Assembly (NCBI RefSeq): GCF_013385425.1
Contig: NZ_JACAQA010000028.1
Coordinates: forward strand, 105,795-169,794
Length of the DNA: 64,000 bases
Source of the DNA: Pseudomonas gingeri
Lineage (GTDB): Bacteria; Pseudomonadota; Gammaproteobacteria; Pseudomonadales; Pseudomonadaceae
Reading direction: 5' to 3'
Shown here piece after piece: positions 33,672-43,159 of this stretch. The translations under genes and the position numbers were made by a program. The notes under the pieces were generated by a model that was not told the DNA's origin, did no database searches, and saw only the letters and a list, made by a program, of their open reading frames with translations. The first letter of the stretch is position 1, and each line of letters opens with the position of its first letter.

Positions 33672-35171
33672 TTATTTGGAGACAGGCATCGCGAACTCGG
33701 CCCCCTGCTCAATGCTCTCCGACCAGCGCTGCATGATCGATTTCTGCTTGGTGTAGAAGCGCACGCCCTCCTCCCCATAGGCATGCATGTCACCGAACAG
33801 GCTTTTCTTCCAGCCGCCGAAACCATGCCAGGCCATCGGCACCGGAATTGGCACGTTGATGCCGACCATGCCCACGTCGATACGACGGGCAAATTCGCGG
33901 GCGACATTACCATCGCGGGTGAAACAACTGACGCCATTGCCAAACTCATGCTCGTTGACCAGTTTCAACGCTGCGGCGAAGTCAGGTACGCGCACGCAGG
34001 CCAGGACCGGGCCAAAGATCTCTTCGCGGTAGATGCTCATCTCGGCGGTGACATGGTCGAACAGTGTCGCCCCCAACCAGAACCCGTTCTCCAGGCCTGG
34101 CTCGGCCGGTACAAAGTCACGACCATCGAGCAGCAACTGCGCACCCGCCTCCACGCCTTGAGCGATGTAACCGCTGATTCGCTCACGGGCGGCCCGCGAA
34201 ACGATCGGTCCCATCTCCGCCTTCAGGTCGCGGCCGTCGGTGATGTTCAACTCACGACCGCGCCGGGTCAGTGCCGCGACCACCTGGTCCGCCACGTCAC
34301 CGACCAGGACCGCCACCGAGATGGCCATGCAACGTTCGCCGGCGCTGCCAAACGCGGCACCGATCAGCGCATCGACAGTACGCTCGATATCCGCATCGGG
34401 CATGACGACCATATGGTTTTTCGCGCCGCCCAGGCCTTGCACACGTTTACCGTGGCGTGCACCGGTTTCATAGATGTATTGGGCAATGGGCGTGGAGCCC
34501 ACGAAGCTGATCGCCTTGACGTCGGGGTGCTCGATCAGTGCATCAACCGATTCCTTGTCGCCCTGAACAACGTTGAATACACCTTTGGGCAGCCCGGCTT
34601 CGCGAAGCAGCTCAGCCATGAACAGGGCCGCGCTCGGATCAGTCGGGCTCGGTTTGAGAATGAAGGTATTACCGGCAGCGATGGCGACCGGGTACATCCA
34701 CATGGGCACCATCACCGGGAAGTTGAAGGGCGTGATGCCGGCGACAACACCCAGAGGCTGGCGCATGGTCCAGTTATCCATGCCTCGGGATACCTGGTCG
34801 GAATGATCACCTTTGAGCAGGTTCGGAATACCACAGGCGAATTCCAGAATATCGATGCCACGGTCCACTTCACCCTGGGCGTCAGTGAAGACCTTGCCGT
34901 GCTCAGCGACGATAATGCGTGCCAGATCGTCCTTGCGCATGCGCAGCAGGTGCAGATACTGAAATAGCACCCGCGCACGGCGGATGGGTGGAGTATCGCT
35001 CCAGGCGGGGAACGCGGTCTTGGCCGCCTCGACAGCTTCGGAAACGGTCTGGCGGCTCGCCAGCGCAACGCGCCCAGTCACCTCACCCGTGGCAGGGTTG
35101 TAGACGTCCTGATAGCGATCATCGCGGGAAACGCGTTGATCATTGATGAAATGCTCGATCGAGGTGGTCAT
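33672..35171 (-). CDS. mmsA: CoA-acylating methylmalonate/malonate-semialdehyde dehydrogenase
   Basis: A 499-residue enzyme starting at ATG 35171; the frame to 35231 adds an unrelated leader. It has NAD-binding FVGSTPIAQYIYE (about 223-235) and catalytic Cys281 (GSAGERCMA). GGAKNH at 248-253 replaces the general-base Glu region of ordinary aldehyde dehydrogenases, which marks the CoA-dependent MmsA/IolA group. It converts malonate semialdehyde to acetyl-CoA, or methylmalonate semialdehyde to propionyl-CoA. In inositol catabolism this is the last step (IolA). Valine catabolism is the alternative, but the neighbours favour inositol. Confidence 0.92.
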   Translation of the reverse strand: MTTSIEHFINDQRVSRDDRYQDVYNPATGEVTGRVALASRQTVSEAVEAAKTAFPAWSDTPPIRRARVLFQYLHLLRMRKDDLARIIVAEHGKVFTDAQGEVDRGIDILEFACGIPNLLKGDHSDQVSRGMDNWTMRQPLGVVAGITPFNFPVMVPMWMYPVAIAAGNTFILKPSPTDPSAALFMAELLREAGLPKGVFNVVQGDKESVDALIEHPDVKAISFVGSTPIAQYIYETGARHGKRVQGLGGAKNHMVVMPDADIERTVDALIGAAFGSAGERCMAISVAVLVGDVADQVVAALTRRGRELNITDGRDLKAEMGPIVSRAARERISGYIAQGVEAGAQLLLDGRDFVPAEPGLENGFWLGATLFDHVTAEMSIYREEIFGPVLACVRVPDFAAALKLVNEHEFGNGVSCFTRDGNVAREFARRIDVGMVGINVPIPVPMAWHGFGGWKKSLFGDMHAYGEEGVRFYTKQKSIMQRWSESIEQGAEFAMPVSK

Positions 35172-35197
35172 GGCAGTTGATCCAGGTTGAGAGTTGG

Positions 35198-35301
35198 GCT
35201 GGCAGCGTTGCAAGCCAGCGGTGAAACTCACGATAGGCTTTCAGTTTGTTCCAAACCAGAGCAGAATCCAGAACTGATTGTGCATTTATGAGAACAATAA
35301 A
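35198..35301. promoter_or_regulatory. Inverted repeats in the mmsA-LysR divergent region
   Basis: GCTGGC (35198-35203) pairs with GCCAGC (35214-35219). Separately, TTTAT-N7-ATAAA (35285-35301) fits the LysR T-N11-A form. The second site ends 3 bases before the LysR start codon, as expected for autorepression; the first would serve mmsA. Confidence 0.4.
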
Positions 35302-35304
35302 CTC

Positions 35305-36249
35305 GTGGAAAAATCTGAAATCGAAGGACTCTGGAGCCATATCCACTGGCTATCGGTGCTAGAGGAACAAGGCACCTATACTGCGGCCGCGGCACGCCTG
35401 GGTGTCAGTAAATCCGCAGTCAGCCAACGCATCAGCGATCTTGAAAAGGCCACCGGCACGCGTCTGGTGACCCGCACCACACGCAGCGTGCGGCTTACCG
35501 ATGCCGGGCTGTCATTGACCCGCGAAGTGCGCAGCGCCTATGAGCACATTGCCCGCAGTTTTTCCTCGGTGCGGGACTCGGCCGGGGAAATCCGCGGCCT
35601 GGTGCGCCTGACCGCGCCCGTTGCCTTCGCCCGGCAGCAACTGGTGCCTCACCTCGCTGAATTCCTCCAGCAGTATCCGCAGGTGCGCATTCAACTGGAT
35701 GTTTCCGATGCCCTGAGTTCACTGGCCGCCGAGGGATATGACCTGGCAGTCAGGCATGGTTTCCAGGTGCCGGAAACACACGTGGCCTGGAAACTCTGCG
35801 ACACCGCTTCCGTACTCGTCGCCACCCGGCAATACCTGCAGCGCGAGGGTGAACCCCGAGAGCCTGGAGAGCTCCCCACCCACAATTGTCTTTATTACCC
35901 GCGCGGCACTGATCAACCCGCCTGGACCTTCGAACGAACCAAACGAGGCGCAAAAAATGTAGAACGCATCACGGTGCCCATCGCCGGCAGCTTTGCCACC
36001 AACAACAGCGAAGCGTTGCGCGACTCGGCGCTCAGCCATCTGGGCATTGCCCTGCTACCTGACTTCAGCGCCCATGCCGCGCTTGCCAGCGGCAAGCTGG
36101 TGCAGGTGCTCAAGGACTGGACGTTGACGGGGGCCTTCGCCGACGAGATTTATCTCATTCGCCCCTACTCGCCCCATGTCCCTAAATCGGTGACGGCATT
36201 GGTCAGTTATTTGAAGCAGAAGCTGTCAGGCGGATTTCAAACCGCGTGA
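35305..36249 (+). CDS. LysR-family transcriptional regulator
   Basis: A 314-residue regulator. GTG 35305 was chosen because the product then starts just before the helix-turn-helix (GTYTAAAARLGVSKSAVSQRI). TTG 35278 is the only longer option. No strong ribosome-binding site is seen. The effector domain covers about 95-300 (GLVRLTAPVAFARQQL). It is of the CrgA/DmlR-like type, which responds to small organic acids or sugars. It is divergent from mmsA with a 133-base gap, so mmsA and the ACS transporter are the probable targets. Confidence 0.9.
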   Translation: MEKSEIEGLWSHIHWLSVLEEQGTYTAAAARLGVSKSAVSQRISDLEKATGTRLVTRTTRSVRLTDAGLSLTREVRSAYEHIARSFSSVRDSAGEIRGLVRLTAPVAFARQQLVPHLAEFLQQYPQVRIQLDVSDALSSLAAEGYDLAVRHGFQVPETHVAWKLCDTASVLVATRQYLQREGEPREPGELPTHNCLYYPRGTDQPAWTFERTKRGAKNVERITVPIAGSFATNNSEALRDSALSHLGIALLPDFSAHAALASGKLVQVLKDWTLTGAFADEIYLIRPYSPHVPKSVTALVSYLKQKLSGGFQTA

Positions 36250-36268
36250 TCGCGTCGGCGATTGGGCA

Positions 36269-36301
36269 CCTGTGGAACCGGACCAAGCCCGGCTCCACAG
36301 G
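36269..36301. repeat. REP-like palindrome, also a likely bidirectional terminator
   Basis: CCTGTGGAACCGG (36269-36281) and CCGGCTCCACAGG (36289-36301) pair over 13 bases with one G-T pair. The minus-strand sequence CCTGTGGAGCCGGGCTTGG resembles the dispersed REP palindromes of Pseudomonas genomes. It lies between the convergent LysR and porin genes. Confidence 0.65.
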
Positions 36302-36344
36302 GCCAAACGCGCACATATTGTCACTTCGACGCAAATGGCAGATG

Positions 36345-37706
36345 TCAGAACTTGGTGATGAACTTCACCCCCGCAATCAGGGCGTTGTCCACTTCATCCA
36401 CGCCTCCTGGGTGAACGACATACTGAAGGTTGGGACGGATGGTAAACCACGGCGCCAAGGCAAACCCATAGTGAATCTCGGCGTCCCATTCGCTGTGGCG
36501 CACGGGCATGTAGGCGGGGTTGTCATAATCATTGATGCCTGCCAATTCATTGGTCAGCTGTGCCTCTTTGGTCACATTTTCGTTGACGTGGATCCTGGCT
36601 ACGCCAACACCAAAGTCATCGTTTGGCCGAGTGTCGAAAAACCCCTTATAGACGAAGCCCGCTTGGAGGAAATTGTCCACCAGGTTGGTCGCCTTATCGT
36701 GCACCGTGGCGTTGAAGAACACACTCAGCCCCCGCGCCGGGTCCCCACCACGGCTGGTGAGTTGTTGCTGGGCCACCACCCAGGCCCCGTGTTTGTTGCT
36801 ACGGCGGCGGAAAGCGCCACCTGACACCGGCTGCGGCTGCCCATCCGCGCCCTCGTAGACATCATCGGCCTTGGCCGAGCTGTAGTAACCACCCAACCGG
36901 TATTCGCCCGGCAGCCCATTGACCTTAGGCGACCAGACCACTTCCGCCGGTATGAGTGCGCCTTTGCTGCCACTGCCGCTGAGCTTGAAGCCGTTGCCGA
37001 CCTCAAGGTTCGATGGATTGACTTCGAAGGCGCCAATCTGCGCGTAGACTTCAGACGACAGCGCGTACTTCACGCGCAACCCCCATTGCGAGACCGGCCA
37101 GTTGTACCAGACCGATCCCGCCCAGTTAGCGGCCTGTGGACCACAGAAAGCGTTGTTCTGGAAGTCACAAGGGAAGGTATTGAAGTCCTCCCCTTCACCA
37201 AACCGACCCGCCTTGACGTTCAGCGCACCATCCAGCAGCCCTTTGCTCAACCACATCTGCGTCAACCGCCAGGTCTGGCCACGGCCATAGACTTCCTGAG
37301 GCGTACTGAGCATCCCGGCGCGGGGATCGCTGATGCGATCATTGGCCAGGTTGCGGCCACTGCGTTCGGTGACAGTCAGCTGGAATAAAGCGTCGTCCCA
37401 ACCGGCAATTTTCTGCAGGTCGAGCTTGGTCCCCAGCGCCAGTTGATCGGCATAACGTGCCGTATGGTCTTTATCGTATCCACCACGCAGGTTGGCGGCG
37501 GCTTCGCCCACATATTCGACGGAAAAGTCATAGCCTTTCTGGTATAGCCCGGAACGCACTCCGCCCCAATCGCCCAATGCGTATTGCGACGGGTCGAAGG
37601 TATCGGCAGCCGATGCTACTTGCACACCGAAGCCGCTGACCAGACAAAGCGCAAGGCTGATTTTTGGACGAACGAAGGGGTCCCGCTTGACTAGGGATTT
37701 CAACAT
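36345..37706 (-). CDS. OprB-family carbohydrate-selective porin
   Basis: A 453-residue outer-membrane porin starting at ATG 37706, after GGAG at 9 bases. The N-terminus has a charged segment and then a signal peptide ending VASAA (about residue 33). Mature features are GDWGGVRSGLYQKGYDF, YGRGQTWRLTQMW, FPCDF...FCG and a C-terminal Phe (KFITKF). It is a close paralogue of the porin at 21949. It follows iolE by 170 bases in the same direction and can be read from the iolD promoter or its own. Confidence 0.92.
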   Translation of the reverse strand: MLKSLVKRDPFVRPKISLALCLVSGFGVQVASAADTFDPSQYALGDWGGVRSGLYQKGYDFSVEYVGEAAANLRGGYDKDHTARYADQLALGTKLDLQKIAGWDDALFQLTVTERSGRNLANDRISDPRAGMLSTPQEVYGRGQTWRLTQMWLSKGLLDGALNVKAGRFGEGEDFNTFPCDFQNNAFCGPQAANWAGSVWYNWPVSQWGLRVKYALSSEVYAQIGAFEVNPSNLEVGNGFKLSGSGSKGALIPAEVVWSPKVNGLPGEYRLGGYYSSAKADDVYEGADGQPQPVSGGAFRRRSNKHGAWVVAQQQLTSRGGDPARGLSVFFNATVHDKATNLVDNFLQAGFVYKGFFDTRPNDDFGVGVARIHVNENVTKEAQLTNELAGINDYDNPAYMPVRHSEWDAEIHYGFALAPWFTIRPNLQYVVHPGGVDEVDNALIAGVKFITKF

Positions 37707-37793
37707 CAACTGCACTCCAGATTATTGTTATTTTCATGCCTGATTTATTGAATGACTGTCGGATCGGTCTTTTTAGAGATGCACGCTCCTGGA

Positions 37794-37807
37794 GACATTG
37801 AAATGTC
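37794..37807. promoter_or_regulatory. Palindrome GACAT-N4-ATGTC upstream of the porin
   Basis: GACATTGAAATGTC lies 88 bases upstream of the porin start. It has the same 5-4-5 geometry as the GCAAT-N4-ATTGC sites of this module but different bases. It is a possible operator. Confidence 0.3.
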
Positions 37808-37876
37808 CCTGTTGAAAAATGAGGTGTTTGTTCGCAAGCGATCCGCCACCCGCTGCAAGTGGCGGATTGGCAACGC

Positions 37877-38770
37877 TTACTTCACGACTTGATAACCCGC
37901 CGCCGTCATGACCCTGAGCAATTCGGCGTGGCCTTTGCGGGCCATTTCCAGTGGCGGGTTGAGGCGAGGATCCTGTTCGGCCTCCACCACGAACCAGCCT
38001 TCGTAACCCTTGCTGGCCAGGGCCTTGACGAGGGCTTCGAAGTCCAGACTGCCGTCACCTGGCACAGTGAACGCGCCCTGGATCACCGCATCGAGGAAGC
38101 TCTCCCGAGTGCGATTGAGGCCGTTCACCACCGGACTACGAACATCCTTGGTGTGCACGTGGATAATCCGCGCATGGTGGTTTTCGATCACGCGCAGCAA
38201 GTCACCGCCGGCGAAAGACATATGTCCCGCGTCGAACAGCAACGCAACCGTGGAATGCTTCATCAGCAGGTCCAATTCCGCCTCTGTTTCGACCACGGCG
38301 CCCATGTGGTGGTGGTACGCCAGCGGCATGCCCTGCCTGGCGCACCAGTCGGCAAAGTCGGAAACCTTGCGGCCATAGGCGGCCATCTCGACCTCGGAAA
38401 TTTTCGGTTTTGTCACCAGCGGCGCGCTGCGCACGCCCTGGATCGAACTGGCGGTCTCGCCATACACCAGGCACGGCGCCTGCGCCGCAACAAAGAAGTC
38501 CAACTGCTGCGAGATACGATCTTTTTCCGCCTCGAGGTCGCCGTCCAGCAGCAGTCCCGAGAACCAGCCGCCACACACCGACATGCCATAGCGCGACAGG
38601 ATCGGACCCAGCTCCGTCATGTTCATCGGAAAACGACGCCCGGTTTCCATGCCGGTGAAACCGGCCACGGAGGCCTGGCGCAGGCACTCTTCGAGGCTGA
38701 CGTCATCGGAAAGTTCTTCGAGGTCGTCGTTCCACCAGGCAATTGGCGCAATACCAAGTTTTGCTTTCAT
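37877..38770 (-). CDS. iolE: Myo-inosose-2 dehydratase
   Basis: A 297-residue TIM-barrel enzyme of the xylose-isomerase-like family. The start at ATG 38770 gives MKAKLGIAPIAWWNDDLEELS, a very typical IolE N-terminus. Other IolE marks are GFTGMETGRRFP, YHHHMGAVVETEAELD, LLFDAGHMSFAGGD and HTKDVRSPV. The metal ligands are expected from the Glu, Asp and His in these segments. It dehydrates 2-keto-myo-inositol to 3D-(3,5/4)-trihydroxycyclohexane-1,2-dione. It begins one base after the iolD stop codon, so the two are co-translated. Confidence 0.95.
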   Translation of the reverse strand: MKAKLGIAPIAWWNDDLEELSDDVSLEECLRQASVAGFTGMETGRRFPMNMTELGPILSRYGMSVCGGWFSGLLLDGDLEAEKDRISQQLDFFVAAQAPCLVYGETASSIQGVRSAPLVTKPKISEVEMAAYGRKVSDFADWCARQGMPLAYHHHMGAVVETEAELDLLMKHSTVALLFDAGHMSFAGGDLLRVIENHHARIIHVHTKDVRSPVVNGLNRTRESFLDAVIQGAFTVPGDGSLDFEALVKALASKGYEGWFVVEAEQDPRLNPPLEMARKGHAELLRVMTAAGYQVVK

Positions 38771-38771
38771 C

Positions 38772-40643
38772 TCACACACCCAACCGTTGAGCTTCACGAA
38801 TTTTTTCCTGCGCGGCACGAGCAGCGCGGACACTTTCAAAGGTCGAGACCTCGGGGACACCCACATCCCAATCAGCATCACCAGGCACCCACTTCCAGGC
38901 GTCGGAGACGATGGAAATCAAGGTCACGCCCTCGTTGCCCCGGGCCCAGATCATGGCTTGCTCGAGCTCTGCAAGATCAACCACGTGACGCGCCTTGGCG
39001 CCCATGGATTCGGCATGTTTGACGAAGTCGACGTGCAACGGATCATGACGATTCTGGATTCGACAATCGGTAAGTAGGTTATTGAAGCCCGGTACGCCCT
39101 TGGCCTGTTGCAGGCGATTGATAACGGCATAACCGCCGTTGTCGCAGACCACCACGATCATCTTGTGACCGGTAAGAGCCGCGGAGTAGATATCTGAGTT
39201 CATCATCATGTAGGTGCCGTCGCCGAGCATCACGATCGGCGTGCCACCGGCGGCGCCCGGACCGTCCTGCGCCATGGCGCAGCCCCAGCCGGCGGCGATC
39301 TCGTAGCCCATGCAGGAGAAACCAAACTCGCAATCGAAGGTGTGCGGGTTCTTCACCCGCCAGCCCTTGGTGACTTCGCCCGGCGTACCGCCAGCCGCGG
39401 CAATCAAGGTATCGCCCGGAGCCGCGACCTTGTTCAACACCCCAACCACCTGGGCATAGGACGGCACCGGTGCGTCACTGGCCTGCTGGTAGTGGTCGAG
39501 CAGCGCATTCCATTCAACGAACAGCGCACGGGCACGCGCCATCAATTGGGCATCAGCCTTGTAGCCTCCCAAGGCGGCATCCAGCTCGCCAACGCTTTCC
39601 AGCGCATCACCGACGACCGAGAGCGCACGATGCTTGATCGCGTCGTAGCGCGCGGCGTTGATCGAGATGAACTGCGCGTCATGGGCAAAGGCGGTCCACG
39701 AGCCGGTGGTGAAATCCTGCAACCGCGTGCCGATGGCCAGGATCACATCCGCCTCTTTCGCCAGGCTGTTGGCCGAGGTCGACCCCACGATCCCGATCGG
39801 GCCGGCATGCACCGGATGGTCATGGGTCAGTGCGCCCTTGCCGGCGATGGTTTCGACCACGGGAATACCACGTTTGGCCGCGAACTCCGCCAACGCCTCC
39901 TCGGCACCGGAGTAACGCACGCCGCCACCGGAGATGATCAAGGGACGCTTGGCGGTTTTCAGCAATGCCGCCGCGGCAGCAATAGCGTCGCGATCAGCGC
40001 GCGGGCGAGGGATCTTCCACACCTTGGGTTCGAAGAACACCTCAGGGTAATCGTAGGCGATCTCCTGGGTGTCCTGCGCCAGGCCGATGAAGGCCGGCCC
40101 GCAATCGGCCGGGTCGAGCAAGGCTGCCACGGCCTGCGGCAGGGATTGCAAGAGTTGCTCCGGCAACACGATGCGGTCCCAGTAACGCACCACGGCTTTA
40201 AAGCAGTCATTGGCGGTCAGCGACGGATCGTTGAAGTGTTCGACCTGCTGAAGGACCGGGTCGGGCAGACGGCTGGCGAAGGTATCGCCGGCAATCAGCA
40301 AGACCGGTAGCCGGTTGGCCATCGCTACACCCGCGGCGGTCACCATGTTCAGCGCGCCCGGGCCGATGGACGTCGCCGCCACCATGATCTGGCGCCGGCG
40401 CTTGGCTTTGGCGAAGCCGATGGCCGCCAGCGCCATCGATTGCTCGTTCTGCCCCCGCCATGTGGGCAACACGTCCTGGACCGTCTCCAGTGCCTCCGAA
40501 AGACAGGTTACGTTGCCGTGCCCAAAGATCCCGAATACACCAGCGAACAGCGGTACGCGCTGCCCGTCGATCTCGGTGAACTGATTGCAAAGATAGCGAA
40601 CCAGGGCTTGCGCCATGGTCATGCGCACAGTTTTGCGGGTCAT
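38772..40643 (-). CDS. iolD: 3D-(3,5/4)-trihydroxycyclohexane-1,2-dione hydrolase
   Basis: A 623-residue thiamine-diphosphate enzyme with GGAGG before the ATG. The N-terminal ThDP domain has GVFGIFGHGNVTCLSEAL (about 36-53). A central domain carries GAEEALAEFAAKRGIPVVETIAGKG in two adjoining parts. The C-terminal ThDP-binding motif is GDGTYMMMNSDIYSA (about 467-481). The length is normal for IolD. It opens the cyclohexanedione ring made by IolE to give 5-deoxy-glucuronate. It is divergent from the aldehyde dehydrogenase operon, with a 14-base palindrome between them. Confidence 0.95.
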   Translation of the reverse strand: MTRKTVRMTMAQALVRYLCNQFTEIDGQRVPLFAGVFGIFGHGNVTCLSEALETVQDVLPTWRGQNEQSMALAAIGFAKAKRRRQIMVAATSIGPGALNMVTAAGVAMANRLPVLLIAGDTFASRLPDPVLQQVEHFNDPSLTANDCFKAVVRYWDRIVLPEQLLQSLPQAVAALLDPADCGPAFIGLAQDTQEIAYDYPEVFFEPKVWKIPRPRADRDAIAAAAALLKTAKRPLIISGGGVRYSGAEEALAEFAAKRGIPVVETIAGKGALTHDHPVHAGPIGIVGSTSANSLAKEADVILAIGTRLQDFTTGSWTAFAHDAQFISINAARYDAIKHRALSVVGDALESVGELDAALGGYKADAQLMARARALFVEWNALLDHYQQASDAPVPSYAQVVGVLNKVAAPGDTLIAAAGGTPGEVTKGWRVKNPHTFDCEFGFSCMGYEIAAGWGCAMAQDGPGAAGGTPIVMLGDGTYMMMNSDIYSAALTGHKMIVVVCDNGGYAVINRLQQAKGVPGFNNLLTDCRIQNRHDPLHVDFVKHAESMGAKARHVVDLAELEQAMIWARGNEGVTLISIVSDAWKWVPGDADWDVGVPEVSTFESVRAARAAQEKIREAQRLGV

Positions 40644-40708
40644 TTTATTTCCTCCGGAAGCACTGCCATTGTTGTTTTAGGAATACATATTGACAATATG
40701 ATCATTTC

Positions 40709-40722
40709 GCAATGATTATTGC
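40709..40722. promoter_or_regulatory. Candidate RpiR-type operator GCAAT-N4-ATTGC
   Basis: GCAATGATTATTGC is a perfect 5-4-5 palindrome in the 260-base divergent region between iolD and the aldehyde dehydrogenase gene. The same palindrome, with different central bases, occurs at 50126. Confidence 0.55.
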
Positions 40723-40903
40723 AAATAGATATTCAACAGGGAATACCGATGCTGGAATCTTTTCCAGGGCTGCATCGGCGCCGCCGGGGTCAATGAACGA
40801 GGGGACGCTGCAAGCGCTGCGCTCAACCTCGTTCATCCTGTTTGGCAACACGGGTCCCTTACTGAGGGGCGTACCACGAAACCAGCAAAGTCGAATAAAA
40901 ACC

Positions 40904-42334
40904 ATGTACGAACAATACGGACTTTTCATCAATGGGCGCTGGATCCCCGGCTCCGCGAGCGCCGAGGTCATCTCACCGGTCACCGAGCGGCCTCTGGGAC
41001 GTGTACCCATGGCGACGTCGGCCGAAACCCGCGAAGCACTCGACGCGGCCCACGGCGCCCTGGCAAAAATGCGTGAACTGGGCGGTTTTGGTCGCGCTGA
41101 GGCGCTGCATAAAGCCGCCGACGAAATGATCAGGCGCAGCGATGAGGCGGCACGCATGATCTGCGTGGAGACGGGCAAACCCATCGCGCAGGCCGGGCGT
41201 GAATGGATGCTCGCCTGTGAACAGTTTCGTTGGTGCGCGGAAGAAGCCCGACGCATCTATGGGCGCATCGTCGACAGTCGCGTGCCGGGCGGACGCTTTG
41301 AGATCACCCACGAGCCCGTCGGGGTTGTCGGGGCTTTTTCAGCCTGGAATTTTCCGGCGGCGTTGCCGGCCCGCAAACTGGCCCCGGCACTGGCGGCCGG
41401 CTGCCCGGTGGTGCTGCGCCCGTCATCGCAGACCCCGGGCGTGGCCATGGTGATGGTCGACTGCCTGCGGGCCGGCGGCCTGCCCGATGGCGCGGTGAAC
41501 CTGGTCATTGGTTCGACGGGCAATACCTACGCCCCCATCATGGCCGATTCACGGGTACGCAAAGTCTCCCTTACCGGCTCCACCCGCATCGGCCAGCAGA
41601 TGATTCGCGATGCGGCTGACACGGTGAAAAAGGTCTCGATGGAGCTGGGCGGCAACGCACCGCTGATCATCTTCGAGGATGCCGACATCGAAGCTGCCCT
41701 GGACCTGACGGTCGGGACCAAATTCGCCAACTGCGGCCAGGTCTGCGTCACGCCCGACCGGATTTTCGTGCATGACAGCCTGTACGACGCCTTCGTCCAG
41801 GGCTTCGTCAGCCGCACGGCCATGATCAAGCTCGGCGACGGGCTGCAAGCCGACACCGGTATGGGCCCGCTGATCAATGCCAGCCGCCTGGACGAGATCG
41901 AATCCATTGTCGCCGCGGCTGTGAACGACGGTGCCAAAGTCGTCCACGGCGGCAAGCGCCCTACCCATCTGCAGAGCGGTTTTTTCTTCGAGCCCACCGT
42001 GCTGGTGGATGTGCGTGATGACATGCGTGTATTTAGCGAAGAAAACTTCGGCCCCATTGCCGCCATCAGCCGCTTCTCCACCGAGGAAGAAGTATTCGCC
42101 CGCGCCAATGCCTCGAACATGGGCCTGTCGGCTTACGCCTTCACCCGCTCACCTGACCGCGCACGGCGCACCGTGGCGGCCTTGAACGCCGGCATGGTCG
42201 GCATCAACAGCTTTGCCCTCGCCGCTGCGGAAGCCCCCTTTGGCGGCACCAACCACTCCGGCATGGGTCGCGAAGGCGGCAGCGAAGGCATCGCCGACTA
42301 CCTCGATACCAAGCTTGCTCAACTGGTTTTCTAA
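40904..42334 (+). CDS. NAD(P)-dependent aldehyde dehydrogenase
   Basis: A 476-residue enzyme starting at ATG 40904; the longer frame to 40712 is upstream non-coding. It has Glu247 (MELGGN) and catalytic Cys281 (NCGQVC). The NAD motif is VSLTGSTRIGQQ (221-232). RPSS replaces the usual KPSE/KPSA, so cofactor choice is unclear. The closest types by eye are succinate- and glycolaldehyde-type semialdehyde dehydrogenases. It starts a four-gene operon with an aldolase and a hydroxyacid dehydrogenase, which suggests that it oxidises the aldehyde released by the aldolase. Confidence 0.9.
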   Translation: MYEQYGLFINGRWIPGSASAEVISPVTERPLGRVPMATSAETREALDAAHGALAKMRELGGFGRAEALHKAADEMIRRSDEAARMICVETGKPIAQAGREWMLACEQFRWCAEEARRIYGRIVDSRVPGGRFEITHEPVGVVGAFSAWNFPAALPARKLAPALAAGCPVVLRPSSQTPGVAMVMVDCLRAGGLPDGAVNLVIGSTGNTYAPIMADSRVRKVSLTGSTRIGQQMIRDAADTVKKVSMELGGNAPLIIFEDADIEAALDLTVGTKFANCGQVCVTPDRIFVHDSLYDAFVQGFVSRTAMIKLGDGLQADTGMGPLINASRLDEIESIVAAAVNDGAKVVHGGKRPTHLQSGFFFEPTVLVDVRDDMRVFSEENFGPIAAISRFSTEEEVFARANASNMGLSAYAFTRSPDRARRTVAALNAGMVGINSFALAAAEAPFGGTNHSGMGREGGSEGIADYLDTKLAQLVF

Positions 42335-42346
42335 GAGAGGCCCTAA

Positions 42347-43159
42347 ATGAAAAAAAATAAATTGCACCAGATCTGGGCTCAAGGAAAACCTGTGCTGCAT
42401 GGCTGGTTGTCGCTTCCTTGCAGTTTCAGCGCCGAGATCATGGCGGCCCAGGATTACGATGCCATCTCCATCGACATCCAGCACGGAGCGGTGGACTACA
42501 AGGACGTGCTCGGTATGTTCCAGGCGATGCGCGCCTCCGACGCAGTGATCATGGCCCGAGTGCCATGGCTGGATCCCAGCTGGATCATGAAAATCCTGGA
42601 TGCCGGGGCCTACGGCATCATCTGCCCGATGATCAACAGCCGCGCCCAGGCCGAACAGTTCGTACGCTACATGCGTTATCCGCCGCTGGGCGAGCGCAGC
42701 TTCGGCCCTACCCGTGCCGCCTACCCCGCCGGTGCGAACTACGCCGCCGAGGCCAACGGCGAAATCCTCGCCTTCGCCATGATCGAGACCGCCGAGGCCA
42801 TGGGCAACCTTGAGGAAATCGTCTCCACTCCAGGGCTCGACGGTATCTACGTGGGGCCGGCCGACCTGGCCTTTTCGCTCTCGCGGGGCGAGTTGACACC
42901 TGCGTTTGATCGCGAAGAACCCGAGGTCATCGAGGCCATCAAAACCATCCTCGCCACCTGCAAGCGTCACGGCAAGAAAGCCGCGTTGCACTGCGGCACG
43001 GCTGAATATGCCGCGCGGGCCGTTGAATGGGGCTTTGACATGACCACCGTTTCGGGCGACACCCGGTTGCTGGCCGCGGCCAGTGCGCAATCCGTGGCCT
43101 CCTGGCGCAAGCTGACAGCCGGGCAAACCGAACAGAACGTTAAAAAGGAGGGCTACTGA
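42347..43159 (+). CDS. HpcH/HpaI-family aldolase
   Basis: A 270-residue class II, metal-dependent aldolase. The segments SIDIQHGAVDYKD (about 45-57), MARVPW (about 67-72), IETAEAMGNLEEI (about 146-158) and YVGPADLAFSL (about 167-177) are the family's metal- and pyruvate-binding regions. Members cleave 2-keto-3-deoxy acids or hydroxy-oxo acids to pyruvate, or a similar enolate, and an aldehyde. It lies 12 bases after the aldehyde dehydrogenase and overlaps the next gene by one base. In place of the missing IolC/IolJ steps it might cleave the unphosphorylated deoxy-keto-gluconate, but that is inference. Confidence 0.9.
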   Translation: MKKNKLHQIWAQGKPVLHGWLSLPCSFSAEIMAAQDYDAISIDIQHGAVDYKDVLGMFQAMRASDAVIMARVPWLDPSWIMKILDAGAYGIICPMINSRAQAEQFVRYMRYPPLGERSFGPTRAAYPAGANYAAEANGEILAFAMIETAEAMGNLEEIVSTPGLDGIYVGPADLAFSLSRGELTPAFDREEPEVIEAIKTILATCKRHGKKAALHCGTAEYAARAVEWGFDMTTVSGDTRLLAAASAQSVASWRKLTAGQTEQNVKKEGY